A stretch of 64,000 nucleotides of DNA from Climacteris rufus (lineage: Eukaryota; Chordata; Aves; Passeriformes; Climacteridae), in NCBI GenBank assembly GCA_013398175.1, contig VZRZ01002003.1, positions 215,505 to 279,504 of the forward strand, read 5' to 3'. Shown here in pieces: positions 25,708 to 39,400 of the stretch. The translations under genes and the position numbers were made by a program. Below the pieces are notes generated by a model, which was not told where the DNA came from, did no database searches, and saw nothing but the letters and a program-made list of their open reading frames with translations. How positions within the stretch are numbered: position 1 is the first letter of the stretch; each line of letters opens with the position of its first letter.

Positions 25708-28700
25708 AAAGTAGTTCCAGAAGATGTTCCTGGTTGAATTCAGGTCCTTTTCTTTAAGGATGGGAGTTTATGTATTTGGTTCAAGATGATAGATGAACAC
25801 ATTTCTTTCATTAATGTGACACTATCAAACAAAGTCCAGCAACCACATGTTTTGCACTCCTCCGCACCTCCTAGAAGGATCTATCAACTGCAAGGCTCTC
25901 CCAGGAATTGGCTTTAAAATGCTCCTCAGTGCTGGAGGGCATGACCATTTTCTCTGAGATCCATTTGAACCAGTCTCTCTTCAACCACATCTTTCTGTTT
26001 CCGTGATAGCTGGAGTCAGTGTCTGCTTCAAATAGAGAGCAACATGCATCATCAGCATCCTGTCTCTATTTGTGCCTGCAGCATATCATAAAGTCTTCTA
26101 GAGGTTTAATGTTGATATGGAGCAGATGTTGTCCTTGTTGGGGCTACTCAGTTGTAACTAATAGCATGGTTTGGGCCCACTTCCTTATCTTGAGCATCAA
26201 TAGTCTACTGAATTAACTATTAGTAGCTTTTCATTAGTTTTGAATCACAATACCTGCTAGAATTAGGGAATTTCATTGCCCCACAAAGTTTGCAGCTGTT
26301 GGATGTAGCAAGTGTAGATGAAAGAGACAAAATGAAGAGAACATGGAGACATGAGGAGACAAAAGGAGGAGACAAAGTAGTTTCTCTTTTGTAGGATGAG
26401 GATCAGCATCAAGACTACTACTAGGACAGCCTGATCACTCCTCAGTGCTTTGAAAGATTGCGGCAGAAGGAAAGCTTAAGGAGGGTTTTAAAAGGATTCT
26501 GTTAGGTGTTTTTACTGTGGGTACAAACATACAATGGTAACATACACACAATCCAGAACACTGCTGAAAAAGGAAAGGGAAGGCTGGGCAACACAACAAT
26601 ATATTTGTGTTGCTTTGGACAGCAAATTAGTCAATGAGTAGCCTTCAGGTGTTGTTTTTCCTCTCATTTCCAAGCTATGTCACAAAATCAAGACAAATCC
26701 CCCTTCATTGAGCCACATAATTAATTTTATTCATCTTAAGGCAACCTTTCTTTCAAAGTATCCTTCCTACTTGTTGGCTACTCTTAAGTTAAGAGCTATT
26801 CCATTGCCTGCAGATTAAGCAGCAGCAAGTCTATGATTCTACCTCATATACCTTTTTGTTCTCAGATCTCTCTAAAAATAGATTCTCAGCTCCACCACTT
26901 TTTACTTCAGTAAAGCTTTCTTCTATCCTCTCCTTGCTGTCTTGATCATTCTGTGTCCCTCAGCTAACCCAACAGATTCATTATGGCATGTGTCAGTGAT
27001 CAGTCAAATCAGCTGCCATGGGAACACCTCTGTAGTGTCAGATCTCTCTGAGTGAACCACAATTGCAAGTGCCATTGCTGAAAGACCTACAGTGCTTCTG
27101 CAGTGGTTCACATTCAGGATGCTGAGCTGTGCTACTTCCACTGGTGATTCCTTTGCTGAACCTCTGGCCATGCTGGGCCAGGCATATGTTTGGTATCAAC
27201 AAAAGGTTAAAAAACATTATTCTCACTGTTCTTATCTGTATTATATACACTGGAGTTCTCTCAAATGAAATACAAGACTCTGTAGTGATATCAGAGTTTA
27301 AGTCAGTAGCACCTCCTTCCAAATGACTTATTACACACAAGGTAGAGGAGACTAGGAATATCAAAGGAGAGATGACTACACTCCCCAAAGGAGATCTATG
27401 AAAGGCAAATACCCTTCAGAGAGTAACTCTTTTGGGTTTTAACAAATATTTTACAATGTAAACAGTAACCCCCTGGAAAATCTTATTTTGTATATTCTAT
27501 GTGTTGTACACTTTAAGAGGTTCCCAAATTTCTCATTCTTCTAACAACTGAAGAGATGAGTAGACATACTAATAAGTGAAGGGAACAAGGTCTAGTCAGT
27601 CATTGTAGCCATACATAAAGCCAGCAGCTAGCACAGAAAAGGCTAAAAATACTAGACACACACAAAGGGTCCCCTCATGACCAGCCTTTCAACAGGCAAA
27701 CAATCTGCCAAGGAAATTTAGTATTTTGTGTCTGGAAATTTTCTGCAAAGAGCAGGAGTTTTCTAGAGTGAGGATTACATCCTTGGAATACATCACTGCA
27801 CATTTTTATTCTGGTACTACCTTGAAATCCCAGTCAAAACTCCCCTTGTGTCCACTCTACGCAAACACAGGAGGAAGTACTTGTCTCTTTCTCAGAGAGC
27901 CACTGCTGTGATACAACAAACCAAGGTGGAACCCACAAGGAATTGTTGCATAACTCTTTTGCATCTTCTCCAGGTTCTTTCAATGTTTTCATCCCCGTGT
28001 AACCTACGCAATTTTCAGTGGCAGGACTGTTATCTTTTGCTGCTGATGGACACATCCACATTATGTATGGTTTATTCTTTCCCTTAAATGTGCCTGAATT
28101 TCAGAGAAAAACAGGAAGCTTATGATAGCTCCAAGTTCCTCATGGAGATTGCAGAGAAGTCCTCAAGAAAGCTGGTTTTAGTCCATTGACACATTTTTAA
28201 TGGGCACAGCTCACATTTTATTTAAACAGCAAAACTACCACCCTGAAGCATAAGTACAGACTTTAAAGTAAAGTGACCCCAAGTCTTCATGAACTATGGA
28301 TGTAAGGATAAAGCAGTGAGAAGGCCAGAGGACAATAACTGCGCTGCCTTACAAGGTGTCTACTTAAGTTTAATGAACTGGGATCACATCAAAAAAGCTA
28401 CTGGGCCAATTTTTTTTTTTTTGTCTAGTTATTTGTTGTTTTTCTTTTTAACATAGATCCTATTCTCTTTGGCTTATCCACATATCCATGAATCCTTTTC
28501 CATGGAAATACAAAAGAAAGGGACCTGAAGTTGGCATGATATTTGGTTAAAGACAAAGTAAATCCTTATATTTGATTTTTGCATGTTTTCAGTGCTCTAT
28601 CCGTAATGATCTGTTTGCCTGGGTACTCCCTGCACTTACTGAAAGATCAGCAGGTACCTATCTAGCAAGCTGCTATCCTCCTCACCCCATCCTCCTGAGT

Positions 28701-30699
28701 GAAGATCTAGGCCAAGAACAGAGTGGATTGAAGTCCTAGGCAGAGGGAGAGAGTCCCTCCCCTGACATGATAGAGGCATGTCGATCTTTATCCTTTTACA
28801 GGATAGAGTTACAGAGAATAAAAAGGCAAGAGAGAAAATCAGATTATGAGAAACTGTGCTGAAGGCAAAGCAGAGCTCCTTAAGAGAAGCAAATATAGTT
28901 CACTTTCTTTAGTTCCATGACCCTTTCTTCTCTACTTTTGCCAAAGTATGCATTTCGTATTGGCTGCTTTACAACTCTCACACCATCACTTTCCCCAACT
29001 CATCCCTCACCACACCCCTCTCTCGCCCATCCTGTCACCTCTGAATAAGGCTGCATATTAAAATGTTGCCTTTGTGGGTGCTTTTGTTTGTCTTTCTGGA
29101 AGGGGTGATGAGCTGTGGTGGAAAGATCAATTATTCCTTTATTGCTGGTTCTTATCCAAGAGTTCATTTAACCTGTTTTGAATGTGTTGCTGACTCAGAG
29201 GAATTAAGCTGGAAGATAGCCAAGGACCGAACAGAAAGTTAAGACACAATGAAGTTAATAGGCTCTCATTGGCTGCTATTGTTAGAACTAGTCTTAAAAA
29301 CAAAAACAAACGCACATGCAAATCTGGTTTCCTGTGTGGTAAGCTGAGTGCTTTACAGGGACTTCCATTATGTCATGATTCATTATTTCCTCCTCTCAGC
29401 CTAAATGAAGCCTGAAAGTAAAAGGATCTTCATTAAACAGGCTCTTCTGAAAAGCAGCAGATGAGGATAGTGTCTTTAACGAAAGGGTTCTCATTTTAGC
29501 ACTCTTTCTTTATTTATAGAGTACTGTACCTGCACATAACACTTTAAAACATCTCCTTTTTGAAAAAGTGTGATACAGACAGATAATATAGTTCAGTGGT
29601 AATTAAGGAGGCTTCTGTAGGAGCAGCAGTACTGGCAGAATAAAAATCAGGAAGTTTATGCTTCTCCAGACTTGTAGAGCAGTTCCATAAAACTCAGCTG
29701 AAAAGATCCCTGCCATGATACATTGAACTCAAAATTATTTAGAGAGTTTTACATTCTGTATTAAATTCTTTTTCCTATAAGGAATGAGACATGATCTCTT
29801 CATCTGGGAGGGTTACAGTCTACATGTAATAACATTTAGGCTTTGTTTTGTAAGTCAAAGGTACAGCACTCCCTACAAGAACTCCAGACCATATGGATGA
29901 CTGGGAACGATTCATACTCACCTCTGCTTCCACTTAAGGCTGAGACCCCAGGGTGGGGTCTTCAACTGATCAACAGGATTTTCAGTTGCTTCCCATTTGG
30001 AAATTCATCAGTCAGAGGTGGAAGGCAGAGGGAAGCTGAAATCAACAGAAGGTGCCACTGTCACAGCTGAGGTGTCCCTTGTTTTTCCTCTGCAGAGTTG
30101 ACAATTACCCCATTTTATCAGATGGTCTGTATGCTGCACAAGCCCAAGCACTGTGCCCCCAATTAGCCTCTTGCCAATTATAAAGTAGTAAGGGCTACCA
30201 AATGCATTTGTTTCAAAAGTTCATCTCTGAAGAGTGCCTTTCTGCATGTCACTTCTCAGAATCCAGATTTTCAGTTTCTGCATTGCAGTGTGTCTAATAC
30301 ATTTGCAATCTTTTCTTCCCTCTCCTTTAAAAAGAGTGGGATGCTATTTATTCACAATGCTTTTTCTCTCATTGTTATCTGCCTCAGTCAAGCCCATGTT
30401 ACGAAGCACTGCTGGCTTAGTACGGTAAATAAAGCAAGGTTTGGTTGCTTTTGTGCCACCAGTCATCAACCCACCTTTCAGTCCCACTCAAGCAGTTGTG
30501 AGTGAACTAAGGGTACAGAAGATTATCTTGCAAGACATTTGGCCAGCATTGCTTTCTTTTGGAAAATTAGTTTTGCTTGTTGGTTGTGCCAGTTCCCTAC
30601 TCTAGGACCCATCTCTACAAGCAAATCTTTTAATTACCTCTTCCCCTCAAATGACAGCTTTCACCACTGGAGTTGAGTTCTTGGACATTAGCAATTGAA
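25708..30699. other. Unique intergenic DNA, no gene seen
   Basis: Five kilobases of A+T-rich unique sequence. It holds a degenerate GAGAC-rich stretch (26319-26379), a 13-base poly-T (28410-28422) and a C-rich stretch at 28975-29050. The longest frame (116 codons, 27038-27388, minus) has no recognisable domain. Confidence 0.6.
28410..28422 (+). repeat. Poly-T run (13)
   Basis: Homopolymer of 13 T in unique sequence. No retroposed gene is seen beside it. Confidence 0.85.
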
Positions 30700-31260
30700 T
30701 AGGAAGCCTTCATACTGTATATCATTTTAATCTTTCATGTTTAAGTAAGCCAGATGGCTTATTATTACAAGCTCTGTTTCAAAAAGGCACAAACTTTCTA
30801 TCAGAGGATTTGTAAGATGATAGTAAAAAAGGGAGATTTTGCATCACACAAAATAGCCTGAATTTTAATTGCACATCATAGTTTGGCATCAATTTTCCCG
30901 TAATTACCATTCCTGCTAAATGAATAGGTGGATTAAATGGATAACTAAAATGGCATTGAAACTTCCTAGAATGGAGATTTATCCTCTAATGTATGGAATA
31001 GCTAAGTAAAGTTGTCAGTTGTTCCGGTGTAATTCACGCAGTTTTAACGTTTCTCCTCAGCAGAGGACCTGCTTTACTAGCAGTAAAACCTTGCCTGTTA
31101 TTGCTTAGGCTTTTTCGCTATTGCTGTTTTATCCCAGCATTTCGGATATGTCAGATGTCATTTAGCATCTTACACAGAGTAGCTTTTGATCGATGAAGTT
31201 GGAAAATAAAACCATTTGAGTCTTGGCTGCATTCCTTCCAAACACTTAAGAATATCATTC
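30700..31260. promoter_or_regulatory. Candidate conserved non-coding element (weak)
   Basis: About 560 bp of complex, low-repeat A+T-rich DNA dense in homeodomain-type cores: GTAATTACCATT, TGGATTAAATGG and similar, plus ATCGAT at 31190-31195. It lacks any repeat family and any frame. Such texture is common in deeply conserved developmental enhancers in gene deserts, but conservation cannot be judged from one sequence, so this is a guess based on motif density. Confidence 0.2.
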
Positions 31261-31342
31261 CTGTTCTTCATACTGAGGGTATAATCCCACAGTCATTTAG
31301 CCTTAAAACATAGCTTTTGTACCCAGACATGTATGTCATCAC

Positions 31343-31359
31343 AAAAAAAAAAAAAAAAA
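31343..31359 (+). repeat. Poly-A run (17)
   Basis: Homopolymer of 17 A followed by an A-rich tail. CR1 elements do not end in poly-A, and no processed gene copy is visible upstream, so this is treated as a simple repeat. Confidence 0.85.
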
Positions 31360-31856
31360 GACAAAAAGGAAAACTCAGATGTGTCACACCTCTCCTGTGC
31401 ATGAGCAATGCCAGCCTGGAAATCCTTGAGTTTTAAACTTGTTCAGAAACACTAATGTTGCTGTATCAAGTGAGGAACGATGAAATCATTACTGAGAACA
31501 TTGGGATGTCAGAAAAGACCACATATAACTTAAAATGTGGATTTGTGGAACTATGATATATATATTAGTCCTAACCAAATATCACATGATGAATAATAAG
31601 TGCTGGTGTTATTCAGCTGCTTTAACCTCTCTGTAACAATATCCATGATCTATCCAGCATCCTTTGAATTCAAGGAAAGAAAGCAAAGCTCTTTATTCTC
31701 TCTTATATAAGACCCATCTTACACTGTTCAGGCAGTTGCTTTGGTGCCCTAAGATCTCTTTTTTTTAATATTATTTACATCTGTTTGTCTTCTTGCCACT
31801 GCCAAAATGGGGTAAAGGGCATTACACGCCAAAAAGAATCAGGCCATTTGACAGAA

Positions 31857-31875
31857 TGACAGTCATTGACTGTCA
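31857..31875. repeat. 19-bp palindrome TGACAGTCA-T-TGACTGTCA
   Basis: Two perfect 9-bp arms around a single T. Short, and may act as a dimer binding site or be chance. Confidence 0.85.
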
Positions 31876-34800
31876 CTGAACTTGTGATACACGGTGTGTA
31901 GAGGCAGGTATGACAGCAGTACTGAGCTGTCGGTCTGAGACATTAAGTTCTTCATTCACTGAAAAGATGTGACAGTGCTGATACCTTTGCACACATGAAG
32001 TTCATATCTTAATCATGATGGTGGCATTCAGTGGCATTCATCCCACTTAATTTTACCTGTCTATACACCAGGTTAAAGCAGCTCTGTGAACACCCCCTAG
32101 AGTATCTAGAGATCAATGCCTCAAGCCTTGATTGTGAACATAATTTTTAGGATATTATGAATCATCCTGGGGTGGACACTTAGCACAGATGCTGTCCAGC
32201 TGACTGCCTCAGACTAGTTTCCTATGCCATAAGTAGCCAAAACAGGCAAGAAAGTCAAATATGCATCATATCAGGTGTGTTATTTTAGAACTTCAAATGG
32301 GTTGGAGTCTTTTAGTCCTACAAGTAGCTGTAATCAGTTCACGAAAAGCTACATATACTTCTCTCAGCTGAAAGTCAGTGATCAGTAAAAAGGGAAGTTA
32401 TGCCTCATTTTTGGGGAAATTTGTGGGTATATTACTTGTGCTATCTGAGCATCTGCCATTCAGCAACTGTGTTTTACTTAAGGGAAAGGAGTTAGCAGAA
32501 AATGACAGGCACAGTTAAAATGCTTTTCCGAAAGAAGAGATTTTAGCAGAGCTTCCAAGGGAATCAGTGTGGCTTGTCTACCACCTCCTAATAGTTTTGG
32601 AGTGTCTGGACTCATTTGTCTGCCTGTTTGACAGGGAAGGAGATGGCAGCCTCAAAGACACTGTGTTGCTGTCAGTGCCACAGAAGTTGGTGGTCAGGCA
32701 GAAGACAGAAAACCAAACCAGCAGCCCCTCAGAGCGCAAGGCTGGAGGAGGAGTTCACCAACAGCTCAGGATGCATGGCAGGTGAACATGGAGACACCTC
32801 CAGGACACACAGCCCAGAGCAGGGACATACTGTACCCAGCTGGGACCTACTGAGCTTGCAAGGAGCTGGGGAAGCCCCATGCCAGGCTAGGAGTCAGTTT
32901 GCCTCAGAGCAAATCCTCACCCTCTCCCACCATGAGCATTACTCATCAGTACCTGTCAATTGCTTTGGGTAATCCCAAACTGAGTTAGAAAGAAACAAGC
33001 TGAGGATGGAAATCACTGTATCCAAGACATTTCAGAAATAAAGCAAAATAAACTAGCTATCCTTCTTTATTTTATGCAAAGCAGAGAATAAAGTAATTTT
33101 AAAAAATGGACTGACAATACCTCTTTTTTTCCTAATTACAAAGTTATTAATGTGGCATGTCATACCCAATGCTAACAAATTGCCTGAGCCACCAATCTGA
33201 GAAAGTGGTTGTAGCCTCACAGTTTGGGTTGTAGCTTTCTAAGGACTCATTCTGCTTGAAAAAAATAATTGATCACAGAAGTGGCTTAAACTGTCAAAAG
33301 CTTAATGTTAATATTGGCAAGCCATGCAAAAGTGAAGGGAAAAACTTTTATGAAAGTGTTTGAAATTAGGTAGTTAATAATTTCAACTGCCCAACCCTTG
33401 TTGTCTTAAGAAGTTTAAGTGATCCTGAAGTGTATTATCCATAGTAACAAAGGATTTATGTCAGTCCCAGAGATGCTGGTTTCCAAGTGAGATACAGCAC
33501 TGTAAAGTGAAGCCTGTGACTGTACTTCTGGGAACAATGACACTAACACGGATTTCAGCTCCTGCTTTCTGCTCTTTCCAGACAGGAGCACTGGCTTTAA
33601 CACAATCTTGTCGTTGAAGAGACAACACGCTCTGAAGCTAAGAAATCTGAGAGCAGACACTTTCCAGTGTTATCCAGTATTGTCATCACACACCAGGTGG
33701 TGGCAAAGATTAGCTGCTGTCCACCACAGTTGCATTTTCCTGGTGTGCCATCCATTGCCGGTGAAATGGGAATGCCGCCTGCATGTGGAGTTACTGCTCT
33801 TGTAAATATACTTTGCCTTGTTTTTAGAAAACATTAAAAATAACATCTAAAATAGTCACTAGACCTGACTCAGCGTATGACTCTATCTGGGACTTACCCT
33901 GCAAACCTCAATGGGGAAAACAAAACCAACAAAAAACCCCAACCATGCCTCCTTTTTGAAACCCTGTACAAAATAGATGGGATCTTTTGAAAACAGACTG
34001 ATCTTCTGGATCCACTGACACACTGGATCGGCTTGCAAGGCTGTGTCTTAAGTCTGTATAGAGATTGTGTGCCATTTGGAAACTGGTACAGTTAATAAAT
34101 GCAATTCCTCTACTGCATGTTCAGTAGCACCAGAAGTAACCCTGTTATGTAGTTATGTTGGTAAAAAGTCCTGTAATAACGAGATGTGAAAATTCAGGAC
34201 ACTCTTCAAAGAAGCAGAACAATTAGAATTTGAGCTTTTGGGGGTCTAGAAATACATATGGTTTGCAAATTTGAGACTCCACAATTTCTTGAAAATACCT
34301 ATTAAAATAGTTTTGTTAAAACCAACTAAATATTCCCCAGTTGCATTTGCAGTCCAAAAATCCGCCTGTCCAAGTGTTTTAAACTGCCAACCATCACAAG
34401 GTTTGCTGAGTGCTCCACACAAAACCTATAGTAATTGCAACCCTCTGTCAGTGCATGGTAACGAGAGTGAAATTAACTGGTGGTGACCAAAACCAAAATG
34501 AAGTCCACCAATCTGTAATATTTTCGTCATCCAGTTAGAAAGTCATGAAATTGCAAATTTACAGTGAGAAAGAGCTAAATCTGATTTTTAAAAAAAATCA
34601 AATTCTGATAGTAAAATATATTGGCGTTGACTTAGATGAAAGAACTTGAGGGGTGTTCTTTCTTTCAAGCATATATGATTTTTTTAATAAAATTATTTAT
34701 TTTCTATTTTCCCCTCAAAAAAAAACCACAAATATCCAACCCTTCCTACATATATGAACAGGGTACAAATTCACACACAAGCCAGGACTCTCTCTACAAT

Positions 34801-35639
34801 TATTGTTGAGTGCGACTGTAAAAGAAGCTGTGCCTGTACCTGCATGGAGCATTTGCCCAGCCCATTTCAAAACTAGATTTATGTGCCAAGTGATCTGCTT
34901 TTTGGCACATTTTCCTCTCAACCTCAGAGGAAAAAAAAAAAAAACCTCTGCTCAGTGAATTGTGAATTAAGATTACAAGAAAGGTTCCAATAGAGTATGT
35001 AATTTTGGCAACATTCTTGCCAGGACCTCAGAAGTTAGCAATGGAAGTCCAAGTACCCAATGCCTGCTTCTCAAGTCTGCCTGTTCCCCAGCAGAGTTTT
35101 TCAGGGATTGCTTCTTTCTATAACTGGTGGGCATGGATAACGAAATGACACACAGCCAAAGCAAACGGGGAATGCCCAGGCACGCACAGTGTGGCGGTGT
35201 CCTCACAGCCATTGTAAGCACAGCACAAAGAGGCCAACAAAACCCTCCGTGTCCTGGTTAGAAAAGGCAGCCGGAGTCACAGAACCTCGCCAGCCACCAG
35301 CACTGAGACAAGCAGCTGAAGCGCTTTGGGGTCGGAGGTGTGCGTTTCATGTGCCAACCCACCGGCAGATGAGGCTCCTGAAAGCAACCCAGAATCTGAC
35401 AAAAACTGATTTTTCCTTTTTTTCTGTGGAAGTCAGTGCAGCCTGGCCTATTAAGGGACAAGTTAAATAAATCTTTCAAGGGCACACTGTTGAAGTTACT
35501 TTTTCAGCAATGAACCTTTGTGGAAATCCCACACCAAGCCCCATCTATCTTGATAATGCAGAGTATCTACAGCTGAAAGCAGTTTAACAACTGCAAAACA
35601 ACTGGTTGCTGAAGGGGGAAAAAAACTGTAATAAAAATA

Positions 35640-36480
35640 AAGGAGGCTTTAGGGAACAGCAATCATTTTCAAACATTGTAATAGTTAAACCATTTTAACC
35701 TTACATCCATTACTTGCAAACAAATGTGACATTATGAATCAATTGCAGTTATGTTGTTAATAGACTTTATTAATACCAAGGAAAAATAATATACAGAGTA
35801 TCCTCAATGGATGTATAACTACCCTCTCAAATGGAGTTTCCTGATATTTTAAATGAATGGTGGGGTTTATTTTGGCAGCAGCATCACATAACTAATGCTT
35901 CATATTACACACAAAAATTATTTTGGTGCCATTCTTTAAATGAAATGTTTCATTTCAATAAAAGCTTGTAATTGTAACACTTAAATGTTATCATTAATAG
36001 CAAAAAGAATGTTCTCCCAGCAACATTAAAGAGTGAACTTCCCCGCTCTTTCCTCTATTACAGCCAATGTCTTTTTATTGTCTGTTTTCATCTCCATTTT
36101 ACTTTATCTGCCAAACTACTTTGCATTTCAAGACATTTCCACTCACCTTGAGTTCTTGGTTCAAAAAGAAACAATAAAGTTTAATCTTTTCACTTGACAA
36201 TGATGTATGGGTCTGCTGAAAAACACTTTTCAGGTATTATCATTAAAAAGTCTCTCTTTTTTTAGTTTCTCTTCAATTCTTGATACACAGAGAAATACAA
36301 GATGTCACACATGCGAGGGCTTTTATCAAAGCTCCTAATAATACCACTTAATTAGAAACCTAAGCTCACTAATGTTCCTTCTGAGAGCTCATCAGAATAG
36401 TCTTTCTCTGGCTTTAGTAATTTCTCTTCAACTAAACATTGTCTAATGACTTTATTAGTGATTTCAAAAGCTAGGAAAGG
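35640..36480. promoter_or_regulatory. Candidate conserved non-coding element (weak)
   Basis: Unique, A+T-rich, repeat-free block with many TTAATAG, ATTAAT, TAATTAGA and SOX-like AACAATA/ACAATAAAG motifs. It has no frame and no repeat family. It is proposed only because of its texture, which resembles vertebrate gene-desert enhancers. There is no direct evidence of function. Confidence 0.2.
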
Positions 36481-39400
36481 CTACCACTCCACTCTTTTCT
36501 TTCCAGATTACATCTTGTTGGTCAGGGAATTTGCTGAGCTCGACCATCACACAACTGGTTTGAATTAGGAATTTTTTTTTCCCCTCTCTTGCAGTTAGCT
36601 ACTTATTAGCATTTGTCAAAACAAAGGGAAAACACAGCCTCTGAATGTTTAATATTGTTCAGCATTCTCTGAGAAACAGAGTCAGACAGTGAAAATACAC
36701 CAATTGTTCCCTCCTCTGGAACGTACAGTACTGCTGAAACCCCACAGGGGTTACTTAGACTAAATGCCTTTACTTAATCAGACTGATCACATAACTGTGT
36801 TAAAGTTATTTAACTTTTTGTATTTTCATAAAAGCTTTGGAAAGAATTTTTAAATGTATGATTCATTATGCAGAAGCCATTCATGAGCCTGCCAGCCAAT
36901 GCAAACATACTGCCTCACCAAATAAATGAAAACTGCCTGACTGATAATAAAAAAGGTTTGGGTGGTATTTTTTTTTTTCCTGAGAAAACTGGCACTTAAA
37001 TATCTAACGTTACCAATTCTATTTCCTGATATTTACCAAATCTGGGGACATCTATTAACAAGAAGGAAAATGCCGATTCAACTGAAGTCTCTCAGACTTA
37101 CACCCAGCTATGCAAAAGTAAAATATTCAAAGAATGGGAGCTTGGTTTCCAAAGTGGATTGATTTCCCTAAGAATATAAAGAGGATTGCACTCATTCAGT
37201 TGCTTACACTAAGAGTCACTTCTTTATCCCAAACAACAAGACAGAGTCAGATGCTGAAGAAAGAGGGACTGTGGAAGGAGTTATGTTAATTATATTAAAA
37301 AGATTTTGCTTTTATTGCCTCTCGAATGTGAGCCGTGGATTTATCTGATTTCTCATTTTAGCTGAATGGTACATTCCATTCTGCAAAACGCTGGAGCTGA
37401 ACTCCCTCTCTCTCACTCATTTACTATTCAGAACCACTTAAGAAATTATTACCACATGTCCAGGAGTCACTCATGATGATGACCACTAATGCCATTCTTC
37501 TTGTTACAGTATTAACTCAAAATATACCACTGTTGTCTTTGATTAGCACGAGCAAAGCTAAGAACAAAGACATACCACTGACATAATGACAGTTTTATGG
37601 CTCCCGTCTGAAAAAAACTGTGCTCATTAGCATTCAAAATATAAAACACTCTCTTCAATCCTTCAGCGTAAAACGACGTAATCTTCTTTTTGCCAAGAAA
37701 CCTCAAAACCACTGACAAGTTACTTATTTCCTGCAACACACATCTGGGGTACTTGCGAAATATGGAAATTTAAGTATCAGGTAATCTGAGCCAAAGAAAC
37801 ATTCTTCCTGCAGGATCAGGACAAATCCTTTCTTCTGGACCAACTGTCTCCCCAAAGTGACCCTTGCAGGAAGATATTCAAGCTGCCTCACTGCAAAGCA
37901 TCTACAGGTGTCTGCAGGAACCAGCACTTTATAAACTCAAAACCACCAGACCCACCTGGAAACAGATCAGCCTTTTGGCTTCTTAATGTGCGTTACAAAA
38001 GAGGACACACTAAATTTACTTCTGCAAAATTTTCCCTTCTTTTCGCTCCTCTGGAAGAAGAAGCCTTACAGATTTCCCACCAGGTCCCTCTGAAGTTCAG
38101 ATCAATAACCTCTTTATAAAATGTTTCCTTTAAGCATGACAGAGGCTGCTATTTATTTGCTTTAAAGTGTTTAAGCTAATGAGGTATGAGCACATCTGCA
38201 ATAACTAAAAATAACACACACCTCATTGATATTAATTAGCTGACTGGACTCCCATCCAGAGACACTTAGCTGCCTTCTTTATTCCTTTGCTCTGTGAAGA
38301 GATGGACCAGAAGGGTGGGAAGATCATATTTCAGAGTTGAGGGCCTGTAGCCAAGAATACTCCATTTCTGGTCCCCAGATGTTGCTATACAGGGAGCCCT
38401 TTCCCCTTGCTGCCACACGCAGACATCTCCCACAGTTGTCCTAAGGAGTTATGTGCATGCAACAGCAAAGCTCAGCAGGGCCTGGAGTCTGCTGTTGAGA
38501 ACATCAGCATGAGTGTAGCACCGTCGATCTTTGGGGCCACAGTGGTTCATCACAGAACCTGCAGAGGGCTGCAAGGATCAAAATAAACATAGTCAGTTGC
38601 ATATAGAAATAAACAGAAAGAGAAGGTAGCCACCAAAAAAGAGATTATCTGTGTTCCCCACAGATAATGCCAACCAGAAGTAAGCCTTATTTTGCACTTG
38701 TCTGGATCTACAAATTGAAGATGTGCCATGTGCAAAACCTCTGCAAGTGAAACGGCCTGATGCTTGAATAAAGTAATGTTGCACTTGACCTCTCCTGCCA
38801 GTCCTAACAGAGAGGCAATCAGTCATTTCTAGATAAAATCACTACTGTCAGTGAAGAAAGCCAAAACCTCTTCAACCACTTGTGTGTTCTGCCTTCAAGT
38901 GAAGGAAGTTAGCAGACAGTGTGCTAGCTGCTATCCTCAATAAACCAGACAAGAACAAAACTCCTCTATGAATAAGTTTGTAGGTGTGAGAAACTGGGAC
39001 AACACTGGTGAGTTGGTGTGGCAGTGATGATCGCAGTAGGGTGAGTGTTTGGTGTAGGAGTCTTGCACCTTGGGGGTGCTGCTCTCTCAGCTCTTGGGCA
39101 AATATGGAATTATGGAACTCCTGCTCCTTTTGGGGCAGGAGGGGCTGTTTCTGCAAAGATCTGTTGGGAATGCCATGCAAAGGCAGAATCCAGAGCACTT
39201 TTCATGAAGACTTTAATAAGCCTTTTGACTCATCAGGTAGGTAGTGAGCAGGACTACTAATCAGGTAGGCGGTGATCTACTGGAGAGAGATGGGAGAATG
39301 GGAAGGGAAACTCTTCTGAGGGTACAAGGATCCAGAAGGGCTTTTCTTACCAGAAAAACAACAAACACAAGAAAGTCAGATTGTGTGAAGCAAAGCAGAG

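Larger units (their letters stand above)
31261..35639. other. Unique intergenic DNA, no gene seen
   Basis: It contains a 17-base poly-A (31343-31359), a 19-bp palindrome (31857-31875) and a relatively G+C-rich patch at 32560-32980 with two overlapping open frames (72 and 118 codons) that match no family. The remainder is A+T-rich and featureless. Confidence 0.55.

Noticed and set aside
26820..26850. CR1 tail (CTATGATTCT)
   Set aside because: An isolated ten-base match with no CR1 body on either side.
33690..33712. CTCF-like site (CACCAGGTGGTGGCAAA)
   Set aside because: The spacing of the GGTGGC core does not fit the CTCF consensus well enough to report without a matrix score.
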